In this document: in pieces, positions 24,086 to 35,950 of the stretch
Numbering within the stretch: the stretch's first letter is position 1
Layout: every line of letters starts with the position of its first letter
Assembly (NCBI GenBank): GCA_028095005.1
Contig: CM051463.1
Coordinates: 4,076,295-4,140,294 of the forward strand
Direction of reading: 5' to 3'
Source: Rhynchospora pubera
Lineage: Eukaryota > Streptophyta > Magnoliopsida > Poales > Cyperaceae
Length of the DNA: 64,000 nt
The notes under the pieces: generated by a model
The model's input: only the letters and a program-made list of their open reading frames with translations
Database searches by the model: none
What the model was told of the DNA's origin: nothing
Made by a program: the position numbers and the translations under genes

Positions 24086-24860
24086 CGGCGTTGTAGCAGA
24101 AAAATGCGTTCTATTTAATATTTAACAAACCAAGTCGCCTTTCTGTAAGCATCAAAAACCGCATTGTAGCAACATTATCATATGGAGCGTTCTATTTAAT
24201 ATTTATGTTTTTTAAGATTAGTTTTTTTAAATTTGAACAGTAATTTTTGGTAGTTTCTTATTTTTTCTGCTTTTGGCTGGGTGTGTAATGACACCGAACA
24301 GAAAAATTTATGTTGATTCTGCCTTCCTAGAATTAATATATTATGATAATTTTGAATGCTAGTGTTTGTCTGTTTGATATTGCAGAAACGTACATACCTC
24401 ACTGTATAACTGACAGAACATTAGGAGTCTGGTTAGCAACACTCCCTCGATGACAAAACATTACAGTGTTCCTGACAAATAGTTTGTTAATTGAAAGAGT
24501 TTTCTGCTTTTGATTTAGCACAGCAGATTTAACCATATATAGACTGTATAAGTGCATACAAATGCATTGGGTTGGAACTAAGGCAAATCGATGAACTGTT
24601 TGACATATTGAGGATTAAAGTTAATAAAGAGAGCTAGAGGAGAAGATTAGCACCAACAAGAAACTAAAGAAAGACGAGTACTTTATGCGCGCACCTTGTA
24701 TTAAAAAGAAAAATAATTCTGTTGTTTTCCCTAAACAACTTCATATAATATACAGTGATTTATAAAAGAATGCTACTGGTTCAAACGGTTCCGCCAGAGA
24801 AAAAAAACGTAATAACATTATAATTATGATAAAATTTTTTTTAACATATAGAATGCATTA

Positions 24861-27127
24861 AAAAACTAGGTTTATTTTGAAAAAAAATAAGCTATAAGAA
24901 AAATATATAAAAGAATTAGAATGATAATAAAACTATTTTATATTGTTCTTTTTTTGTTTGCAAAGCCATTGAAATTATATTTTACGTTATCATTTTTTGT
25001 ATAGATGAATAATTGACTTTTGAATCCAATTCTAATAAATTTTAATTTTTAGAAATTGGGACGATTTTGAAAAGAAAAAATTAGATAACCTTCATAATAA
25101 CTTATAAGACAATCGATATCATTCTTATTTCCTTAAAACAGCGGAACTAACATTGCAAAAGGAACCTCATTATCTCACATACATTTTAAAACCGGTCATA
25201 TATGCACATCAAAAACAATTTGAACCTGTTCTACTAAGATTCTATATCTTTGCGTTTTTACAAATTACAACCACCATGTATATTGCTCTACTAAAGAGCA
25301 AATGGGGAACAATGTATTTCATTTTCTTCATCTATATGACTATATGCATGCATACATAGTATTGATGTTTGAGCTAACTAAAGGTTGTATTTTTGTATCA
25401 AGTATATTATATGTTTTTAAATTTTCATGAAAAATACATCGTTATTGTCAATAATCTACGTACCCACGTATCTTAAAAGCATAAAAATTGGGATTTGGAT
25501 TGTCCGGGCAACAAGTTGTATCCACGTATCTTGTCAAAAAAAAAAAAAAGTTGTATCCACGTATCTTGTCAAAAAAAAAAAAAAGTTGTATCCACATAAT
25601 TTAAAGAAAAATAAATAATCTATGAGAGAAAGGATAAAATCGGAAATACAAATTGAAATGACAAGATTGTTTTAATGTTTGAAAATAAATTTGAATAATT
25701 TTTTATTTCCTTTTGTGGACGTAAAGATTTTTACAAATTGAAATTTTTATTGTTTAGAGATAAGAAGAGCATGCATAAGTTCAACGGCAACCTTTGAAAT
25801 CTATAAGATTATTTAATATACTGATAAATTGTTTTTGCTGTCATTTTAGTTATATTTGACGGTCGATTAATCTTTCAAATTTCTGTAATATTCATCAAAT
25901 ATGGTGGATGTGCGATGGCTTGATCCACTGCCAACAGCGAGCTTGTCTTGGTTGCAATTTTTAACATACTGGTTAAGAGAGCAGATTCATGTACTGAAAG
26001 ATATTCTAGTTTTATTTTATTTATTTCTTTACTTTTTTTTACAAGGCACTCGAATTTATTGAAAGGATTAAGGCTGAGATTGTTAATAAATTTAGAAGAT
26101 TAAACGGCTTTCTGTGTTTACTTTGAAAATAATTGACATGGAATATTAAGATCTTTTTGGAGAACAAACTGTATCAATTGAAGTGCTAATTTAATAAAAC
26201 AAATTGAACTGTTTAATTGCTAATCAATTATAACTAATTAATATCCTTTTGAAAGGTGAGAGAGTTTGGGAGACGGATAGACGGTCAAACAACCTCTCAG
26301 AAACATTAGCAATTATCAATAATAAAAATTTGACATCATGCGGAGGATATATTTTGTCAATTGGATGCCTGTTCAAATTACTTCCAATTGCTGATAAATT
26401 AGTTCCAGTCTCCTTACCTTATTTGCTGATATTTTTTTTTTAAAATTAAAGATTAATTCTAATCTCCACATTATTTGCTCTCCGATTTGAGTATGTATTT
26501 ATTACTCATTAATGGTAAAAACAACAGAGAACTAACAGCAATGCAAATTTGTCATGTGAAAGTACTTAATAGAAAACAACGAATGTTACGAGTTACAACA
26601 TCTTAATAGTCAAGAGACAATACTAGTCTATAGGCGTAACAATACATAAGAGGGGTTAGAGAGAGAGAGAGAGAGAGACAGAGACAGAGAAGACTCGGAG
26701 GCAGTAAAATTTATTGGAAATTGGTATATTATTTTCTCTAGACGGACAATTGACCGTCGCTCATGCATCGTGTTATCAAATTAATTATACGTCATAACTA
26801 GCCATTCCCTCGCCTCTTTCCATAAATCTTAGTCTTTAAATAAACTCTGCACACCTTCAATAATCTCTTGCGCTTAATCTCCAAGCTATTGTTCTGAGTT
26901 TCTGACTTGGAACGTGTTTGAGCCTAGCTAAGTAAACAACAAACCTGGTAAATACATATATAATTTTTAATTACCTCTCTTTTCTTGGAAAAAAAAATGT
27001 TCCTCAGTTCCAACATCATCCGTTTTTGTAACAGGACGATAAAGAACTTTAATTTGGTTAGCTGTACTCTGCTTCTCTTATTTGATTAATTGCCTTTTCC
27101 ATTGCAGCAAGAGAAACTCCCCAAGCA
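24861..27127. other. Intergenic region upstream of the first single HSP70
   Basis: No supported gene. A 35-bp tandem repeat containing GTTGTATCCACGTATCTTGT followed by an A run lies at about 25514-25595, with about 2.4 units. A (GA)n microsatellite lies at about 26659-26682. A TATA-like TTTAAATAAA (about 26836-26845) could serve the gene at 27128. CTG/GTAAAT at 26948 and ATTGCAG ending at 27107 could bound an intron in its 5' leader. The leader intron is inference only. Confidence 0.45.
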
Positions 27128-29424
27128 ATGGCAGAAAAACAGCAACCAGCTATTGGAATTGACCTTGGAACGACTTACTCGTGTGTTGGTGTGTGGCATC
27201 AAGGTCGGGTGGAGATTATTGCGAATGACCAGGGCAACCGCACGACTCCATCCTGCGTTGCCTTTACTGACAAGGAAAGACATGTTGGTGATGCAGCCAA
27301 GAACCAAATGGGCATGAACCCCACCAACACCATCTTTAGTGAGCTTTTTCTATTACATTTGTTTGTTCCATTTGCTTACAGAACTTCTATAAAAGATCCA
27401 AGAATATATGGCTAGTAAAATGTTAATGTCAACTATGGTCAGTAAAATTCAAATCCATCTTGCATGTTATAAAATCAGAATCCAAATTTGTGTATACGTT
27501 TGATTCAGTAATAGCAATAATCAATGTTGTTGTAAGAGCCTTTGATTTTGATTATCAAATTGAATATTGAAGTTCCAGAATTAGAAAAAGGTTTGGATCT
27601 GGGCAGTCTACATATAAAAAAATAAATAAATAAAAATACTCTGTTGCTATGGCAATAAAAAACTTCTTTATGTAGTAATTAGCAAATAATGCAAAAAGGC
27701 ACATTCCAAATTATACACATACTTCCGACAGTGGCCATTTTATTTATTAGCTGCATTTTAACTATTAATATGTCTAAATATAATTTGCAGCTGTGAAGCG
27801 TTTGATTGGAAGGAGATTCTGGGATCCCTCTGTTCAAAGCGACATTAAGCTATGGCCGTTTGCTGTTGTGGAGGGTCCGGCTGGCAAGCCTCAAGTTGTG
27901 GTCAAACACAAAAGCGAGGAGAAAAAGTTTTACCCAGAGGAGATATCTTCCATGATCCTTACTAAAATGAAGGAGATAGCTGAGACATACCTAGAATGCC
28001 CTGTTAAAAATGCTGTGGTCACTGTTCCTGCATATTTCAATGACGCACAGAGGCGCGCAACCAAAGATGCCGGTTTAATAGCCGGCCTGAATGTAATGCG
28101 CATCATGGATGAACCCACTGCTGCTGCAGTAGCATATGGCTTTGACAAAGCCAGCTCCAACTCTGCTGAGAAGAAGGTATTCATTTTCGACCTTGGCGGA
28201 GGTACTTTTGACGTTTCATTGATTGCTGTAAAGAATGGCGTTTTTGAGGTGAAGGCTACTGCTGGAGACACCCACCTCGGTGGTGAAGATTTTGACGACC
28301 GTTCGGTGAATTATTTTATTGACGAGTTCAAGAGGAAGTACAACAAGGACATTACTAAGAGTCCGAGGTCTTTGGGGAGGCTGCGATCTGCTTGTGAGCG
28401 AGCAAAGAGAAACCTCTCCTTCTTGGCCCAAACAACTGTAGAGGTCAATAGCCTATATGAAGGCATTGATCTTTGTTCTCGAATCAGCCAAGCCCGTTTT
28501 GAAGAGCTCAACATGGATCTGTTCACAAAATGCATGGAGATTGTAGAGAAATGTCTGAAGGATGCTAGTACAGACAAGGCTAGTGTTGATGTTGTTGTAC
28601 TCGTTGGTGGGTCCACAAGAATCCCAAAAGTGCGTGAACTTTTGAATAACTACTTTGATGGGAAGCAAATCAGCAGAGGCATCAATCCAGATGAGGCAGT
28701 GGCCTATGGTGCCACTGTCCAAGCTGCGCATTTGAGTGGTCAAGGAAGCAGAGAGGTCCAAGACTTGGTGCTACTCGACGTGACTCCTCTCTCACTTGGC
28801 ATAGAAATTGTAGGTGAAGTCATGTCGGTGGTGGTTCCGAGGAATACTACAATACCGACAAATAAGGTACGGGGTTATACTACTACGTATGACTATCAGA
28901 CTGATGTCTGTTTTCCAGTGTTTGAAGGTGAGAGAGCCCAGTCCAAGGACAATTACCGCCTTGGTGAATTTTCCCTCCGTGGAATTGCTCCTGCTTTAAG
29001 AGGTGTGCCCAAGTTTGATGTGTGTTTTGATATTGATGCCAATGGTATACTCAATGTCTCAGCTCAGGACAGATCAAGCGGTCAGAAGAACAAGATCACA
29101 GTGACCAATGAAGAGACCAGGCTTAGCGATGAGGTGATTGAGAAGATAATTCAGGATGCAGAAAGGTTCAGGGTCCAAGATGAGGAATGCTGTAAAAAAT
29201 ATGAAGCAAAGAACACACTGGAGCGATATGCATACCGAATGAGGAATGTCATGAGAAATAATAGCATCACCAATACTCTGCCATTTGTGACTAAAATGGC
29301 AATTGAAGAAGCTGTAAGGGAGACATTTGTTTGGATTGATGGTAACCAATTTCCAGATGTGTCAGAGTCTGAGTCAAGATTGGAGCAACTAAAGATAATT
29401 TGTGCTCCAATTGATCATTTCTAA
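27128..29424 (+). CDS. HSP70: HSP70-family chaperone without EEVD tail, 614 aa
   Basis: Two exons, 27128-27338 and 27791-29424, joined at the standard plant HSP70 intron site (NTIF|TVKRLIGRRF, phase 1). The product should be an ATP-dependent cytosolic-type HSP70 that binds exposed hydrophobic segments of client proteins. Key signatures are intact: AIGIDLGTTYSCVGVW, DAAKNQ, DEPTAAAVAYG, FDLGGGTFDVS, VVLVGGSTRIPKV and the interdomain linker DLVLLDVTPLSLG. The beta domain and most of the lid follow. The protein ends IICAPIDHF, about 35 residues short of the usual cytosolic forms, so the Gly/Met-rich tail and the EEVD that binds TPR co-chaperones are absent. The region around GYTTTYDYQTDVCFPVFEGE differs from the usual TTYSDNQ segment. 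The start is the first ATG before the conserved N terminus. Confidence 0.9.
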
Positions 29425-30689
29425 AATGTATTCGAAGTGTTAGGCTTGTTGTGATGTTGAAAATGTTTCAGATACTCTATATCTATCTTGTTTTTTGGTA
29501 TTCTATAATGGAACTCAAATCATCATCGTTTTCCTTTATTTTAGGTGCCTTATTTAATTTACATAATCTTATCTGCTTTACTCTATTTTAGTTTCTCTTG
29601 TTCAATTGCGATGACTATGTTCAAAGATTTTCTGTAGTAATGTCCTTTCGGGATGTACTGATATACTGTTGTAGATAATTAAGCTTACAAGCTCCATTTG
29701 GGATTTTTTATACAGATTCTGACTTGTGCCACTGGTCAAAGTATAGATTTCGTGACTTCTAATTCTGTTTTTGTTTTTTTTTTCTTCTAAATTTTTTAGC
29801 TATGAACATTGTTATTGTACAAAGGTATAATTTCAATACTAGCAGTATGATCAGTTGTGCTACTGTACATGTGATTCGGAAATTGTCACGTTTATTATAC
29901 GATTAATGAATTTAGCAGTTTAATCTAATAACGGTTTTCTAATAAATACGCAGAAAATATTAAATTCAAAAACATTGATACCTCGTAGATTCCAGAAATC
30001 TTGAAGTGGATTTAAAGAAACAAAAACAAATGCTCGCAAACTACATCATCTTTTATACATCCGTTAATTTCTTTTGTTCTACGTATGGTTTCAGTAATTA
30101 TCAGGTTATTTAATTAAAGTATTCCCATTCGTTGTTCATTTTAATTTTAGATAATGTTAAACTGCTAGCTAGTACGCTAGCTTGTTTTGAGTGATAAAAT
30201 AACAGACTTCTTATCCTTAATCGGAATTGCTTAATATACGTTTGTCAAATTACGTTTGTTATTATTTCCGTTTTCTCAATAATTATAAGTTGGCAAGCTT
30301 AGGGCATTGAAGCTTGGTTTCACTTCGGTGGTTGTTCTTTTTCAGAAATACTTTCCCAGATATAATAAGTTACAATTCTGATCGTCTTTTATAGCAAAAT
30401 TTCAGACTATCTACAAAGCAGAAAATTCATATCAAGCTATATATAATATTTAAGTGTTTTCTGTTGAGCATAATCTAGTTACGTGCAAAACAAAACAAAA
30501 AAAAATTGATAACAAAAAAATGAAAAAAAGTTCGAACGCTACTAGAATTTTGATCATCTGCGTTGGACGTTGAAAGTAAAAAGTGGACCAGAACTTTTAA
30601 TAGGCATCAGTAGGCCGACACCTATTAGTTATGACACATAAATATTCAAGACAGAGGCTAACAAGTTTTGTGTAACCGCTAGTGTTCTA

Positions 30690-31140
30690 GAATAAACACG
30701 ACGTGTCTGAACAAGAAACGACACGACACGGATCGAGGTGGCACGACACGGTAAAACACGGACATGTCATGACACGAGAACTTAAGTGTGCCGTATCTTT
30801 TGACATGTCGTGTCCAACTTTGATGGCATAGACACAACATGATATGACATACGAATTGTCTGGACACAACACGACATTACACAGCACGAGAATCGGCACG
30901 ACACAACCCAAGAGACATAACGAGTTTTTGAGGATAATTTCATAATTTGAATGCCCAGTTCATCCATAAGCATAAGTATATAACTATATTTTATAAAATT
31001 CGAACGTGTTTAAACACGAAACGACACGACACGGTACGAGGACACGAGGCGTGTCGTGTCCTTAGACATGTCATGTCCATCTCTTAGAATTTAGACACGA
31101 CACGACAAATGATTCGGACACGTCGTGTTTAATACGTCAC
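30690..31140. repeat. ACACGACACG repeat cluster, probably a hAT-like element
   Basis: Dozens of ACGACACGACACGG, GTCGTGTC and ACATGTC words occur in both orientations. Near both ends the same word, AAACACGACGTGTC, appears in opposite orientation (about 30695 and 31115-31130). Such dense subterminal words are typical of hAT elements, but I could not find a clean target duplication. Confidence 0.55.
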
Positions 31141-32903
31141 GACATGTATTTAAAATAGCCATTCATCGGTCTCTTTCTTCCCCAATCTCATGCTCGTGCT
31201 TGTTTTTTGTATTAACAAAAAATAGTAATTAATGAAAAATATAATCGCTAATCAACTTATATGTTTAGAAAATATTGTATACTAATTTGGTTTACAAATA
31301 TTAATTGCCAATCAAGACCGTTTGTATTGGTTTGAAAACAATAATTTTAATTCTATTTTTTGTTTCCAGTTGGAGTTTTCGTAATTAATTTTAAAAGCAT
31401 ATGAGATTACGTCTAGGAAGTTTTTTATACCAATCCTGCAAATTTTAATTTAACACAACAAATTAGACTGCTCATTATATTTTCATGTTAAAATTTCATC
31501 GGAAGTAAATTTTATTTTATTCTTTTTGAACTATTATACTGTTCCTCAGCTTCTGTATTGCAATGGCGTAATATATTACTTGTTAAAGAAATTCTACATG
31601 AGAGTTGTTTTCTGAATCGAATTTTAATCTCAACCACACATTTTCATAAAAAAATAATTCATTAACACTAATGATAGATTGCGATTAAAATCCGATTCAA
31701 AATTGTTTCTCATTAAAGAAATTTCTCTACTTATTAACCTTTGTCATGCTATGCTAACGACTAAATGTCCAAACTTAGTGACAATATTTGTCCCATAATC
31801 TAGCAAAAATTTGACACAATATTTAAAGAAGATGCATTTTTTTATTCAGTAAATTCAGAAACAAAGTTGGATTTGAGCAGAGACTTTTGGAATCCCACAA
31901 TTTTATTTCCATATAATTGTTTTGGTCGTCTTTCACGCTTCTCCATATCTCTTAAAAGACGAACCGATATTATACGAATGAACAGATAAATATGTGAGAA
32001 AGAAATAGGAACGATCTTTCACAAGACATTAGATTTCGATATGAATGCTGCCATCAACAAAGTTGTCACTAATTCAAAGGAACAAAGAAGAATAATTATG
32101 TCGCAATTTAAGTTGTCACCAATTTTAAGAAAGAAGAGGAAGATAAAAAGTCACAAGTGATTCTAGAATTTAATAATTTCACAATTTAAGTTGTTACTAA
32201 TTTTAATAAAGAAGAGGAAGACAAAAGGTCACAAGCGATTTACAAATTTTTAGTTTACGACAACAAATATATCTTTTAACTTTTTTTTTTATATATTTTG
32301 ACTATCCATTTCCAATTAGATAATCTGTGACAATAAAATTTTCTATAATTCATTCATCATTTAAACGCTCATTTTTAAATTTAATTAATACAAAATGTGT
32401 ATAATGTCCCTACAATAATTTCTGCTGTCTAATTTATGAAAATTAACTAATTGTTTTATTTAAAGTATAAATATTTGTATGATGTATTCACAATATATAA
32501 AATGGTGATTTCTTATTTTTAATTTTTAAATATTTTGTATGTTTATATTTTATAGAAAATATGTATATTCTTATGATCAACTATATATATATAAGATTAT
32601 TTTCGAATAAGAAAATTAGCACATGTTATAAAGTAACAAATCGTTATTAAACTAATTGACATCGAAGATTATTAGTATCATATAATTAAAAACAATTTGA
32701 ATAACGGTAAATTTATCAAGACTAGTATAATCATATAATATCGAAAATTTATAATTGAAGACCGATTGTCACAGATTAAAAAAACTTCGAAAGAATATTT
32801 TGTAAAGAAAAGTAGGAATTCACTTTGCTATAACGAGGAAGTTTAGGTAGCTTCATCGTATTAAACTATTAATCAAACAAAGAAAGTAAGAAGTAAAAAA
32901 CTG

Positions 32904-32907
<4 letters not shown>

Positions 32908-32964
<57 letters not shown>
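32908..32964. repeat. (TA)n microsatellite
   Basis: Nearly 60 bp of perfect AT dinucleotide repeat, about 400 bp upstream of the HSP70 start at 33359. Confidence 0.95.
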
Positions 32965-32967
<3 letters not shown>

Positions 32968-33187
32968 ATATATGTTAGCAACCGTCACATATCACTCTTT
33001 TTGAAAATTTGTGCCCATTGGCCATTGCCTTCACTTTTACAGTACTTACTGCGTAGGAAATTAACTATCAGAGAGATATGAGATATGAGGGACGACTTGG
33101 TCCAATGACTAATTAAGATAAGAAGGTAGATACAAAGAATGAAGAAAATTGCATTGGGCACATCAACAGACATCAATTTTGCCTTAT

Positions 33188-33195
33188 TATAAATA
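33188..33195 (+). promoter_or_regulatory. TATA box of the second single HSP70 gene
   Basis: TATAAATA lies 164 bp upstream of the start codon. It is followed by an A-rich tract and a C/T-rich leader. No clear heat-shock element is seen nearby. Confidence 0.55.
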
Positions 33196-33358
33196 CCCAA
33201 AAAAAAAAAAAAAAAAGAGCACAGTTATTGTTAGTGAATAGTGAATATACAGACCCTCCCATTTAAGTCTGTTACCGAGCACCAAAGCTAGGAAGCCTCA
33301 TCCCTTTATCTCTTGTCCTTCAGTTTGACAGAGACAACCAGCTTGGTGCATCAGACTA

Positions 33359-35950
33359 ATGGCAGCAAGTAAGAAGGAACAAGCAATCGGCATCGATCTT
33401 GGCACGACATACTCATGTGTTGGTGTCTGGTATCATGGCCGTGTGGAGATCATACCAAACGACCAAGGCAACCGTACAACCCCTTCATGTGTTGCATTCA
33501 CGCCTGACGAGCGATTGATTGGTGAAGCGGCCAAAAACCAGGTCGACACCAACCCCACCAACACCATATTCGGTCTGTTCCCTCTCTCACTCTTGTCTTG
33601 CAGATCAGCTCTGTATATAGATATATGTGAATTTGTTTTTTACTTAAACAGCATTTAATACTTAAATTGATTGAAATTGTCTTTTAAGTGTGCAACAAGC
33701 CCAATAATTTGTAGAATTGTAGACGACATAGAGTACCAGAAAATAGGGAATCTTAAAATTTCATTTTAGTTAGGATATGCTTGTATAATTATAGACAAGC
33801 CAGGTACCAGCAAATATTTTCCTAAATTACAGCTCATCAGTTGAGTAAAGTCAACTTAACTCACGGCTCATCAGCTTGTTGACAGTATTGTAGCGAGCTA
33901 ATCTCTGACTTTCATGTTTCAAGATCATTCAAACCACAAAGGCAGCATACTTCAATATTATTATTTGAGTCTGTGTTAATTATTTCTCAGCAAGCATAAT
34001 TCAATATGAAAATAGAAAAGATTGACAACTGAAAAGAGCATATGACAAATATTTTCTTATTATAGAGAAACCAGATATTACAATTACTTTATTCAAGAAA
34101 AAAGCAGAACATATCATCAAATGTTCACTAAATTGAAACAGTAGTAGCTTATTAGAATTTGGTGAGTTTTATTTCTTTATTTGTTTTCTCCTTGAGATAT
34201 AGTTATGGGATTTTTTTTTTTTACTTTAATATTGTTTTTTTCATTTACATCATGCCTTTTATACTGTTTGAAACTAATACATACATTCCTTGAGGCAGAT
34301 GTGAAACGCCTGATTGGTAGGCGATTCTCTGACCAAACTGTCCAGGATGATAGAAAGCTATGGCCTTTTACTGTCATTCAAGGGCCTGGTGATAAACCAA
34401 GAATTCTTGTTAAGTACAAAGGGGAGGAGAAACAGTTCCTGCCAGAGCAATTGTCTGCAATGATCCTAGAAAAGATGAAGGAGATTGCTGAAAACTTCCT
34501 CGAATGCAAAGTCCAGAAAGCGGTGATCACTGTTCCTGCCTATTTCAACGACTCCCAAAGGCGTGCCACCAAAGATTCTGGTGAGATTGCAGGACTAAAG
34601 GTCATGCGTATCATGGATGAACCCACTGCAGCTGCTGTGGCTTATGGCTTTGAGAAACTGACCTATGTACATGATGAGAAGAATGTTCTAGTTTTTGACC
34701 TTGGTGGTGGCACCTTTGATGTCTCCGTGCTCAACATCAAGCAAGGTGTATTCAAGGTCAAGGCAACTACCGGAGATACTCACCTTGGTGGCGAGGACTT
34801 TGACAATCGGTTGTTGAACCACTTCCTTCAAGAGATCAAGAGGAAGCACAAGAAGGATATCAGTGACAACCCAAGGGCCATTAGGAGGTTGCGATCTGCA
34901 TGTGAGCGGGCTAAAAGAACTCTCTCTTTTGCCACATCTACAACAATTGAGGTGGCTTGCCTTTACGATGGAATCGATTTCAGTTCAATCATTAGCCAAG
35001 CTCGATTTGAGGAGCTCAATATGGATCTCTTTGAAAGGTGCATGGTACTTGTCACCAAGTGCCTGGAGGATGCTGGCATGGTCAAAACTGCCATTGATAT
35101 TGTGGTGCTTGTCGGGGGTTCCACACGAATCCCAATGGTCCGTCAACTACTAGAAGACCTGTTCGATGGAAAGGAGCTTTGCAAAAGCATTAATCCTGAT
35201 GAAGCAGTGGCATATGGCGCAGCTCTGCAAGCTGCAAAACTAAGCGGTCATGGCAATGACGAGGTGCTGGACCTTGTTATTGTTGATGTTACACCTCTGT
35301 CTCTAGGCCTTGAAACTCAAGGTGGGGTTATGACTACCTTAATACCAAGAAACACAATTATACCCGCCAAAAAAGTTAAGTTTTTTTCTACCAGTTCTGA
35401 CAATCAACCTAGTGTTCTTGTGCAAGTCTTTGAGGGTGAGAGAGCTAAAACACAGGACAACAACCTTCTGGGGAAGTTTATGCTCACAGGAATTCGTCCT
35501 GCTCCAAAAATGGAACCAACAATCAATGTTTCCTTTGAGATTGACTCAAATGGAATACTAAATGTAACAGCTCAAGATATAGGAACAGGCCATCAAAGTA
35601 AGATCACTGTAACCAATGATGAAGGTCGGTTAAGCGATGAACAAATAGGGAAGATGATCAAGGATGCTGAAGCATTCAAGGGTGAAGATTTAGAGCATAA
35701 GAGAAAGGTCGATGCTCGCATTGCGCTAGAGAAATATGCATATAATATGAGGAATACTATCAGGAGCAGCAAAATTGCACCTAAGTTGTCATTGGCAAAT
35801 AAGAGGGCTATAGATGATGCAACTATGCAAGCCATCAATTGGGTTGAGGATAATCTTCTACCAGACCCTGCTGAGGCTGAGGCCAAGCTGCATGAATTGA
35901 GAGGCATATGTGAACCAATTATAGCAAAGATCTACCAGGAGAGTCGTTAA
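33359..35950 (+). CDS. HSP70: HSP70-family chaperone without EEVD tail, 621 aa
   Basis: Two exons, 33359-33572 and 34299-35950, with the intron at the standard site (NTIFD|VKRLIGRRF, phase 1). This is the most canonical HSP70 in the window: AIGIDLGTTYSCVGVW, EAAKNQ, DEPTAAAVAYG, FDLGGGTFDVS, VVLVGGSTRIPMV, linker DLVIVDVTPLSLG, a full beta domain (FSTSSDNQPSVLVQVFEGE) and the lid helices up to ICEPIIAKIYQESR. The stop falls exactly where other cytosolic HSP70s begin their disordered Gly-rich tail, so the tail and the EEVD are absent. It probably still hydrolyses ATP and folds clients, but should not recruit TPR co-chaperones through EEVD. It is the closest in-window match to the presumed ancestor of the cluster. 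Confidence 0.93.

Larger units (their letters stand above)
16165..24860. repeat. Tandem segmental duplication, copy 2
   Basis: This is the counterpart of about 1105-14310. It preserves the upstream region, the two-unit HSP70 gene and the 3' flank (for example GACACCGAA at about 13751 and 24290, GAAGATTAGCACCAA near 14057 and 24640). It lacks the insertions at 1817-3203, 3433-3590 and 3683-7130 of copy 1, but has its own hAT-like insertions at 16894-17175 and 18758-19576. Confidence 0.85.
29425..33358. other. Intergenic region between the two single HSP70 genes
   Basis: About 3.9 kb with no supported gene. It contains a hAT-like repeat cluster at about 30690-31140 and a pure (TA)n tract at about 32908-32964. 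Around 32075-32270 a segment with GTCACAAG and AAGAGGAAGA words is repeated two to three times in degenerate form. A TATA-like TATAAATA at 33188-33195, followed by an A run, probably belongs to the gene starting at 33359. Confidence 0.5.

Noticed and set aside
26700..27127. Heat-shock elements upstream of the HSP70 genes
   Set aside because: Only isolated GAA or TTC words were found; no alternating nGAAnnTTCnnGAAn run could be supported by eye.
27339..27415. Reading on past exon 1 of the HSP70 at 27128 into 27415
   Set aside because: The conserved frame leaves at the canonical HSP70 intron site; the extra residues are intron translation.
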